The position numbers and the translations under genes were made by a program. Of a DNA stretch of 9,850 bases, positions 5,324 to 9,850 are shown piece after piece (position 1 is the stretch's first letter; every line of letters starts with the position of its first letter). The DNA comes from an uncultured Porphyromonadaceae bacterium (GTDB lineage: Bacteria > Bacteroidota > Bacteroidia > Bacteroidales > Muribaculaceae): assembly GCA_900550395.1 (NCBI GenBank), contig URSD01000060.1:1-9850 (forward strand), in the 5' to 3' direction. The notes under the pieces were generated by a model, which saw only the letters and a list, made by a program, of their open reading frames with translations, ran no database searches and was not told where the DNA came from.

Positions 5324-6774
5324 ACGACACTTTTGAAATGGTGGCCAAGACCTTTCAGGGACTGGAAGGAGTGCTGGCCGACGAGCTCCGCTCACTCGGA
5401 GCCCAGGATGTGCGTCCCGGACGACGCATGGTGGCTTTCCGCGGCGACCTCGAACTGCTCTATCGGGCCAACTTCTGCTGCCGCACGGCCCTGCGCATTC
5501 TCAAACCGTTCTACAGTTTCAGCGCACACGACGCCGACGAGCTCTACGACAAGGCCAAGGCCTTCGACTGGAACCGCCTCCTCTCCCTCAGCAAGACTTT
5601 CAGCATCGACACCGTAGCATATAGCGACGAGTTCTCACACTCACGCTTCGTCACATACCGCATCAAGGATGCCATCGTCGACTGGTTCAAGGACCGCTAC
5701 GGCGAGGACAAACGCCCCAAGGTACGCCTCCAGGACGCCGACGTCATGATCAACGTCCACATCTCCGGCACCGACGTCACCCTCAGCCTCGACAGCAGCG
5801 GCGAGTCGCTCCACAAGCGAGGCTACCGCGAGGCGCAGACCGAGGCGCCCATCAACGAGGTGCTCGCCGCAGGCATCATCCTCCTCAGCGGATGGCACGG
5901 CGAGAAGCCCTTCGTCGACCCCATGTGCGGCAGCGGCACCTTCCTCTGCGAGGCAGCCCTCATTGCCGCCGGCATCGCTCCCGGCATCTTCCGCAAGCAC
6001 TTCGCCTTCGAGGCGTGGCCCGACTTCGACGCCGAACTTTTCGACAGGATTTACAACGACGACAGCGCCGAGCGTGCCGTGGCCGTACCCATCATCGGCG
6101 CCGACATCTCCCCCAAGGCTGTCAGCATAGCCGAGGCCAACCTCAAGGGTGCCGGCGTGGCTAAGTACGTGCAGCTGCACGTGCGCCCCATTGCCAGATG
6201 GACTGCCGAGGATGTGCCCGCCACCCCGGGCGTACTCGTCACCAATCCGCCTTACGGCGAGCGCATCTCCGCCCCGGACATGGAGGGCCTTTACACCAGC
6301 ATCGGCTCGGTGCTGAAGCACGTGTTCCGCGGCTGGGAAGCATGGATCATAGGCTACCGCGACGAGTATTTCCGCAATATCGGCCTCGCCGCCAGCGAGA
6401 AGATAGCCCTGCTCAACGGCTCCCTGGAGTGCGAGCTGCGCGAGTACGTCATCTTCGAAGGCGACAAGAAAAGCTTCCTCGCCGCAGGCGGCAAGCTGAA
6501 GAACAAGCCCGCCCGTGAGGCCGACGCGCCACGCCGCCGCTTCGACCGCGACAACGCTTCCGGCCCCCGCCGACGCTTCGAACGCGACGACAATCCCCGC
6601 CGCAAGCCCTTCGGCACGGCGGCGGCTCCCGAGTCCGAGCCGGAGAAGCCCAGCGACAACCCGCTGGCCGTGCGCCGCAATCCCGGCGCCCTCAAGAGCC
6701 TCGTAGGACGCAAACCCTCGCTCCCGCCCGCCGAAGGCCCCACCATGCGCTCACGCGGCTGGAAGAAGAAATAA
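5320..6774 (+). CDS. THUMP-domain class I SAM-dependent RNA methyltransferase (RlmL-type)
   Basis: Probably an rRNA guanine-N2 methyltransferase acting on 23S rRNA in the cytosol, homologous to the N-terminal half of E. coli RlmKL (RlmL, m2G2445) and to B. subtilis YpsC. The 484-residue protein has an N-terminal ferredoxin-like and THUMP region (to about 165), the SAM-binding block FVDPMCGSGTFLCEAALIAAG from residue 198, and the catalytic TNPPYGER motif at 308-315, typical of N2-guanine enzymes. The RlmK half (a second methyltransferase) is absent. After about residue 390 comes a disordered, Arg-rich tail with a repeated word, PRRRFDRDN (404-412) and PRRRFERDD (416-424), ending WKKK; this is probably an RNA-binding extension. 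First full-length gene of a three-gene operon. Exact target base is inferred from homology only. Confidence 0.9.
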   Translation: MNDTFEMVAKTFQGLEGVLADELRSLGAQDVRPGRRMVAFRGDLELLYRANFCCRTALRILKPFYSFSAHDADELYDKAKAFDWNRLLSLSKTFSIDTVAYSDEFSHSRFVTYRIKDAIVDWFKDRYGEDKRPKVRLQDADVMINVHISGTDVTLSLDSSGESLHKRGYREAQTEAPINEVLAAGIILLSGWHGEKPFVDPMCGSGTFLCEAALIAAGIAPGIFRKHFAFEAWPDFDAELFDRIYNDDSAERAVAVPIIGADISPKAVSIAEANLKGAGVAKYVQLHVRPIARWTAEDVPATPGVLVTNPPYGERISAPDMEGLYTSIGSVLKHVFRGWEAWIIGYRDEYFRNIGLAASEKIALLNGSLECELREYVIFEGDKKSFLAAGGKLKNKPAREADAPRRRFDRDNASGPRRRFERDDNPRRKPFGTAAAPESEPEKPSDNPLAVRRNPGALKSLVGRKPSLPPAEGPTMRSRGWKKK

Positions 6775-6778
6775 TCCC

Positions 6779-7750
6779 GTGAATCCCAACAAATTCATGC
6801 ACTCGCGCGCCGCCATGATTCTGGCGACGCTGCTCATGATTCTCGCCGCGTGGCAGGTCTTCGCCTCCGGCGACGGCACCGTCATAGCCGGCGACCGAGG
6901 CATTGCCCTGCCCTCGGCCAACCTCTGGCCCCGTACGCCGCTGGTGTCGGCGCTGGCCGGCATCGGCTCCACGCTGCTCATCATGGGCATGATGCTCTTT
7001 CTCAACCGCCGCTTCAACCTGCTGCGCGACCTCTCCGTCATAGGCTGCACCATATTCGCGGCCATGCAGGCCGCCACACCCATGCTCACGGCGCAGCTCT
7101 ACACCGGCCAGCTCCTGGCTCTTGCCGTGGCCGCTTGCTTCGCACTGCTGTTCAGCTGCTACGGCAATCCGTGGCGCCGGCAGCGGGTGTTCCTCGCTTT
7201 CTTTATCCTCTCGGCCGGCGTGTCCACGCAGTACTCCTTCGCCGTCTACATTCCCGTCATGCTCGTGTGCTGCTGGCAGATGCGCATCATGTCGGGCCGC
7301 ACGCTCGTGGCCGTGGCCCTTGGCCTCATTACCCCCTGGTGGCTCCTTTTCGGCCTCGGCATCATAAGCCCCGACATGCTCCACGTGCCGCATCTGTCAC
7401 GTCTGCTCTCGGTGTTCAGCTTCACCGACGGCGCCCTGCTTGCCGCCACCCTGCTGCTCACGGTAGGCGTTCTGGCCGCCGCCGTCGTGTTCGACCTGTT
7501 CCGCACCATCGCCTACAACGCCCGGTCGCGCAGCTACAACGGCACGATAGTCCTCACCGGCATTGTCACGGCCATAGCCATGGCCGTGGACTACAACAAC
7601 GTCGCCTCCTACGTCCCCCTGCTCAACATGCTTGCCGCCCTCCAGGGCGCGCAGTTCTTCATCATTCACCGCACGGAGCGCTCGTGGATAGGCATCCTCG
7701 CGCTGCTCTGCGCCTACATGATTCTCTCCGTATGCAACATTCTGGCCTGA
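6779..7750 (+). CDS. Polytopic inner-membrane protein of unknown function
   Basis: A 323-residue hydrophobic protein with about 9-11 predicted membrane helices, roughly at 11-30, 55-75, 83-103, 110-127, 136-168 (two), 175-197, 217-240, 256-272, 277-296 and 303-322. Loops are short and carry Arg-rich stretches (NRRFN, NPWRRQR, HRTERS), but no catalytic motif stands out. The layout resembles DUF6427-type Bacteroidetes membrane proteins, but I cannot confirm that. The GTG start at 6779 lies 4 nt after the methyltransferase stop, with a purine-rich GGAAGAAG about 10 nt upstream; an ATG at 6797 is an alternative and would remove 6 residues. The 3' end overlaps the pdxB start by 19 bp. Co-transcription with an RNA methyltransferase and a B6 gene does not point to a function. 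Confidence 0.8.
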   Translation: MNPNKFMHSRAAMILATLLMILAAWQVFASGDGTVIAGDRGIALPSANLWPRTPLVSALAGIGSTLLIMGMMLFLNRRFNLLRDLSVIGCTIFAAMQAATPMLTAQLYTGQLLALAVAACFALLFSCYGNPWRRQRVFLAFFILSAGVSTQYSFAVYIPVMLVCCWQMRIMSGRTLVAVALGLITPWWLLFGLGIISPDMLHVPHLSRLLSVFSFTDGALLAATLLLTVGVLAAAVVFDLFRTIAYNARSRSYNGTIVLTGIVTAIAMAVDYNNVASYVPLLNMLAALQGAQFFIIHRTERSWIGILALLCAYMILSVCNILA

Positions 7751-8751
7751 AATTTCTTGTAGAGAGCAATGTTCCGTTCGTACGCGGCATGCTCGAAACC
7801 TGTGGCAGCGTCGTCTACGCCGCCCCGGCCGACATTACCCCCGACGCGGTGCGCGATGTCGACGCCATTATCATACGTACGCGCACGCGCGCGAACGAGG
7901 CCCTCCTCGGCGCCTCCCGCTGTTCCATGGTAGCCACGGCCACCATCGGCACCGACCACATCGACCTGCCATGGTGTGCCTCCCGCGGCATCGAGGTAGC
8001 CAACGCGCCGGGCTGCAACGCGCCGGCCGTCGGTCAGTATGTCTTCGGCAGCCTCGCCGCCGTTTCCTCGCGCCCGCTGCGCGACCTCACCCTCGGCATC
8101 GTGGGCGTGGGCCACGTAGGCGTCATAGTGGAGCGCTGGGCGCGCTCACTGGGCATGCGCGTGCTGCGCTGCGACCCGCCGCGGCAGCGCGCCGAGGGAG
8201 GCTCCGGATGGCACACACTCGCCGAGATAGCCCGCGAGGCCGACGCCATCACTTTCCACACACCTCTGACCCTTTCCGGCACTGACGCCACCTTCCACAT
8301 GGCCGACGAAGCCTTCTTCGCCTCCCTGCGCCGCCGTCCCGTCATCATCAACGCCGCCCGTGGCCCCGTGGTGGACACTCCCGCAATCGTAAAAGCTCTC
8401 GACGGCGGTCTTGTCGGCGCCGCCGTCATAGACTGCTGGGAGAACGAGCCGGACATATCCACGGCGCTGCTCGCCCGTGCCGCCGTAGCCACACCCCACA
8501 TCGCTGGCTACTCCCGCGAGGGCAAATGGCGCGCCTCACAGATGGCCCTCGACGCCGTCACTGCCCACTTCGGCCTGCCGCGGCTTCAGTTGCGCGAGCC
8601 GGCACCCCTGCCCGTGCCGGACGCCATCACCGAGGCGCAGGCCGCCGCGAGCTACAATCCGCTGCTTGCCGACACCCCCGTTCTCAAGATGATGCCCGCC
8701 CTTTTCGAGCAACTGCGCAACCGCTACGACCTCCGCACCGAGCTGCACTGA
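7732..8751 (+). CDS. pdxB: 4-phosphoerythronate dehydrogenase
   Basis: Oxidises 4-phosphoerythronate to 2-oxo-3-hydroxy-4-phosphobutanoate with NAD, the second step of the deoxyxylulose-5-phosphate-dependent pyridoxal phosphate pathway, in the cytosol. The 339-residue protein has the D-2-hydroxyacid dehydrogenase fold: N-terminal IIIRTRT and NAPGCNAPAVGQYVF, NAD-binding GVGHVG at 125-130, then the catalytic triad R210 (INAARG), E239 (CWENEP) and H256 (TPHIAGYS). ENEP and HIAGYSREGK separate PdxB from phosphoglycerate dehydrogenase. A C-terminal dimerisation region follows (about 285-339), shorter than in E. coli (378 residues total). The ATG at 7732 lies inside the membrane-protein gene (19-bp overlap) and places SGLKFLVESNVPF at the expected N terminus. 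The frame stays open far upstream only because of GC-rich sequence. Confidence 0.93.
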   Translation: MQHSGLKFLVESNVPFVRGMLETCGSVVYAAPADITPDAVRDVDAIIIRTRTRANEALLGASRCSMVATATIGTDHIDLPWCASRGIEVANAPGCNAPAVGQYVFGSLAAVSSRPLRDLTLGIVGVGHVGVIVERWARSLGMRVLRCDPPRQRAEGGSGWHTLAEIAREADAITFHTPLTLSGTDATFHMADEAFFASLRRRPVIINAARGPVVDTPAIVKALDGGLVGAAVIDCWENEPDISTALLARAAVATPHIAGYSREGKWRASQMALDAVTAHFGLPRLQLREPAPLPVPDAITEAQAAASYNPLLADTPVLKMMPALFEQLRNRYDLRTELH

Positions 8752-8797
8752 CGCGCGAAAACCATCCCGACGGCATCGCAAAGCATTTACCGGAGAG

Positions 8798-8812
8798 TTT
8801 TTATAGTATTAG
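8798..8812 (+). repeat. 15-mer shared by two leader/terminator sites, copy 1
   Basis: TTTTTATAGTATTAG at 8798-8812 recurs exactly at 9025-9039. Here its last 8 bases form the left arm of the terminator after pdxB. Both copies are preceded by a similar TTACC stretch 10-20 nt upstream, suggesting that a leader-like segment was duplicated. Confidence 0.5.
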
Positions 8813-8828
8813 CCCACTGATACTTTTT
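8805..8828 (+). terminator. Candidate intrinsic terminator of the methyltransferase-pdxB operon
   Basis: AGTATTAG (8805-8812) pairs with CTGATACT (8817-8824), an 8-bp stem with one G.U pair and loop CCCA, followed by five T (8824-8828, the first one shared with the stem). The stop codon of pdxB is 54 nt upstream. The stem is AT-rich and so only moderately stable. An overlapping A/T hairpin (ACTTTTT 8822-8828 with AAAAAGT further on) could assist. Confidence 0.5.
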
Positions 8829-8902
8829 CCTACAAAAAAAGTCAATCACGCGTCAATTGCCTTTTCGGAACCTTAATGCCACGTTTTCTTATAGTTTATA
8901 GC

Positions 8903-8978
8903 TCTCAATATCCCTCGCGGAATGCGATTTTAAATATTTTTTACCAAAATCACGCTATTTTAAATTAAAATATTGAGA
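8903..8978. promoter_or_regulatory. AT-rich block with inverted and direct repeats upstream of a promoter
   Basis: TCTCAATAT (8903-8911) and ATATTGAGA (8970-8978) form a 9-bp perfect inverted repeat. Inside it GCGATTTTAAAT (8924-8935) and GCTATTTTAAAT (8954-8965) are direct repeats with one mismatch, start to start 30 bp, close to three helical turns. The block sits 30-105 bp upstream of the -7 element at 9008. This fits paired binding sites for a regulator or nucleoid protein, but AT-rich sequence produces such matches easily. Confidence 0.35.
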
Positions 8979-9007
8979 TAAAATTATGTCAGTTCAAAAT
9001 ATTATAT

Positions 9008-9015
9008 TACCTTTG
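9008..9015 (+). promoter_or_regulatory. Bacteroidetes-type -7 promoter element for the 9145 leader
   Basis: TACCTTTG matches TAnnTTTG exactly and is followed by C. No good TTTG -33 element is seen. A start near 9022 would put the second 15-mer copy at the very 5' end of the RNA, a terminator hairpin about 40 nt in, and the coding start about 123 nt in. Confidence 0.5.
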
Positions 9016-9024
9016 CATGTGTGT

Positions 9025-9039
9025 TTTTTATAGTATTAG
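9025..9039 (+). repeat. 15-mer shared by two leader/terminator sites, copy 2
   Basis: Exact copy of TTTTTATAGTATTAG at 8798-8812. Here it is followed by ATTAAGGATAAAGG and not by the complementary arm, so this copy does not form the pdxB-type terminator. Confidence 0.5.
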
Positions 9040-9058
9040 ATTAAGGATAAAGGTCTGG

Positions 9059-9088
9059 AAAGAGATGTTGTGAAACATCTCTTTTTTT
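9059..9088 (+). terminator. Strong intrinsic terminator upstream of the thioredoxin-like gene
   Basis: AGAGATGTT (9061-9069) pairs perfectly with AACATCTCT (9074-9082) across a 4-nt loop GTGA, followed by a run of seven T (9082-9088). Two more A-T pairs extend the base of the stem. The coding start at 9145 is 57 nt downstream, so it ends a leader or small RNA rather than an upstream coding gene. Confidence 0.7.
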
Positions 9089-9097
9089 ATGTCCTGA

Positions 9098-9115
9098 GTT
9101 CAACTTTTTTTGAAC
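9098..9115 (+). other. Second leader hairpin
   Basis: GTTCAA (9098-9103) pairs with TTGAAC (9110-9115) across a 6-nt loop. A GC-only run follows (CCCCCGGGGCCCCGCGG, 9115-9131) that can also fold. Both lie between the terminator and the ATG at 9145. No clear alternative pairing with the terminator stem was found by eye. Confidence 0.4.
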
Positions 9116-9144
9116 CCCCGGGGCCCCGCGGACGTTATACGGGC

Positions 9145-9648
9145 ATGAAACAGACATCACGCACACTGATGCTCGCGGCACTGTTCATTAGCCTGCTCAT
9201 CGTGTCCGTGGCCTATCACTCGGGGCACGAACGGACGCGTATAGGCGACATAGCTCCGGCGCTGACTTTTGAAAGCGCCCCGAACGATGCCCTCCGCGCA
9301 TTGCGCGGCAAATACGTACTTATAAGCTTCTGGTCGGCCACCAATGCCCCCTCGCGGCAGGCCGTCGGCGACTACAGCAGCTGGTTGCGCTCGCAAAGCG
9401 CAGGCAATGTTGGCATGATAGCATTCAACACCGACCGCGAGGAGCCACTCTTCCGCGAGATCGTGAAGCGCGACGGCCTTAACCAGTCGCTCCAGTTCCG
9501 CCTCAGCGAGAAAGCCACAGAGCATCTAATGCGCGACTACAACCTCCATCCCGGCCAGTACGGCACCCTCCTCGTCAACCCCGACGGCCGCATCCTCGCC
9601 CACAATCCCTCCCCCGCCGACATCCCCTCCATCATCGCCAAGAATTAA
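9145..9648 (+). CDS. Membrane-anchored thioredoxin-fold (TlpA-like) protein lacking the CxxC motif
   Basis: A 167-residue protein with an N-terminal signal anchor (hydrophobic 8-25, no lipobox) and a periplasmic TlpA/AhpC-type thioredoxin domain: IGDIAPALTF (33-42), LRGKYVLISFWSATNAPSRQ (53-72) and YGTLLVNPDGRIL. In active TlpA proteins the segment after FW carries WCGPC; here N67 and S70 stand where the two cysteines should be, and the whole protein has no cysteine. Tyr replaces the usual cis-Pro before the TTLLVN-like strand. It therefore cannot act as a thiol-disulfide oxidoreductase and may be a binding or scaffold version. The start at 9145 is chosen because the signal anchor follows at once; a GTG at 9070 in the same frame lies inside the terminator hairpin. 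It appears monocistronic, with an attenuator-like leader. Confidence 0.82.
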   Translation: MKQTSRTLMLAALFISLLIVSVAYHSGHERTRIGDIAPALTFESAPNDALRALRGKYVLISFWSATNAPSRQAVGDYSSWLRSQSAGNVGMIAFNTDREEPLFREIVKRDGLNQSLQFRLSEKATEHLMRDYNLHPGQYGTLLVNPDGRILAHNPSPADIPSIIAKN

Positions 9649-9650
9649 TT

Positions 9651-9695
9651 TATAAGACTTATAAAATTTATAAGATTTATAAGATTTATAAGACT
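9651..9695. repeat. 9-bp tandem repeat TATAAGAYT, five copies
   Basis: Five head-to-tail units begin 3 nt after the stop codon: TATAAGACT, TATAAAATT, TATAAGATT, TATAAGATT and TATAAGACT, then a partial TA. It is too short and too uniform for a CRISPR array and has no spacers. Slippage variation between strains is likely. Confidence 0.75.
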
Positions 9696-9726
9696 TACCC
9701 TCCCCTCCCAAAAAATCCGTCTCCTT

Positions 9727-9757
9727 AAAAAAAATTTGCCGTCAGGCAAAATTTTTT
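9727..9757. terminator. Bidirectional intrinsic terminator
   Basis: A stem with A-rich base and TTTGCC (9735-9740) pairs with GGCAAA (9745-9750) across loop GTCA. After one A.A mismatch the A tract on the left pairs with the T tract at 9752-9757. With T runs on both strands it can end the thioredoxin-like transcript from the left and any convergent transcript from the right. Confidence 0.65.
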
Positions 9758-9802
9758 CTCCCTATCCCACAATGAGTTATCCTCGATTTTAACATTTATT
9801 AG

Positions 9803-9837
9803 CTATGAAATGAACCGGGGGGTGGTTCATTTCATAG
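9803..9837. repeat. Perfect 14-bp inverted repeat with a G-rich loop
   Basis: CTATGAAATGAACC (9803-9816) pairs perfectly with GGTTCATTTCATAG (9824-9837) across loop GGGGGGT (9817-9823); 9801-9802 and 9838-9839 extend it with one A-T and one G.T pair. No T tract follows, so it is not a typical terminator. It could be a transposon end, a MITE, an operator or an RNA hairpin of a gene beyond the window. Confidence 0.6.
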
Positions 9838-9850
9838 TTCCAAGGGGTAT

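Larger units (their letters stand above)
9022..9088 (+). ncRNA. Candidate short leader RNA or small RNA ending at a terminator
   Basis: Between a perfect -7 element (9008-9015) and a strong terminator hairpin (9059-9088) lie about 67 nt with no ORF. The RNA would begin with the T-rich 15-mer shared with 8798-8812 and continue ATTAAGGATAAAGG. It could be a stand-alone small RNA or the attenuated leader of the thioredoxin-like gene. The start is inferred from promoter spacing. I cannot assign it to a known RNA family. Confidence 0.35.

Noticed and set aside
6692..7393. 233-residue minus-strand ORF
   Set aside because: Lies antisense to the methyltransferase end and the membrane protein, with charged low-complexity composition and no recognisable domain.
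6850..8751. 633-residue reading of pdxB with a long N-terminal extension
   Set aside because: The first 294 residues are an alternate frame of the membrane-protein gene; PdxB homology begins at about 7740, right after the ATG at 7732.
9070..9144. GTG start at 9070 for the thioredoxin-like gene
   Set aside because: It lies in the loop of the terminator hairpin, and the added residues translate the T tract and GC-only run; the signal anchor begins properly at 9145.
9651..9695. Repeat run as a possible CRISPR array
   Set aside because: Units are 9 bp and contiguous with no spacers, and no cas gene is near.
1..9850. A defence, secretion or polysaccharide-utilisation system
   Set aside because: All recognised genes are housekeeping or single unknowns; no nuclease-toxin, SusC/SusD, secretion or mobile-element gene is visible.

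Overview
The window looks like chromosome from a high-GC member of the Bacteroidales; Muribaculaceae is a plausible guess but the sequence alone does not settle the family. The reasons are several Bacteroidetes-type -7 promoter elements (TAnnTTTG) ahead of transcription units, the tight gene string yicC-gmk-nadD followed by a DUF5063 gene, a PdxB-type vitamin B6 gene, and GC-rich coding sequence broken by AT-rich gaps full of short repeats. I see no rRNA, tRNA, CRISPR array, transposase or phage gene.

Layout. Positions 1-385 hold no convincing gene but carry an array of GC-rich hairpins that resembles a REP/BIME-type repeat cluster. From 4224 down to 386 on the minus strand runs one compact operon: yicC (RNase family), gmk (guanylate kinase), nadD (NAD synthesis), a DUF5063 protein and an M18 aminopeptidase. 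Neighbouring genes are 3 bp apart or overlap by 1, 4 and 8 bp. An 80-bp gap (4225-4304) carries two divergent -7 promoter elements and separates this operon from a plus-strand RluA-family pseudouridine synthase (4305-4985). A 334-bp gap follows with a large inverted repeat, short tandem repeats and a promoter. Next comes a plus-strand operon of a THUMP-domain rRNA guanine methyltransferase (5320-6774), an unrecognised polytopic membrane protein (6779-7750) and pdxB (7732-8751), closed by a terminator. A 393-bp AT-rich gap then leads through a promoter and a strong terminator hairpin to a small membrane-anchored thioredoxin-fold protein with no cysteine (9145-9648). The window ends with a 9-bp tandem repeat, a terminator and a perfect 14-bp-stem hairpin.

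The identified genes are mostly housekeeping: RNA modification and decay (YicC, pseudouridine synthase, methyltransferase), nucleotide and cofactor synthesis (Gmk, NadD, PdxB) and peptide turnover (M18). I do not see a new multi-gene system. The less explained material is between genes: structured leaders, a dispersed repeat placed just after stop codons, a possible near-leaderless 14-residue leader ORF, and a terminator inside the 5' leader of the thioredoxin-like gene.
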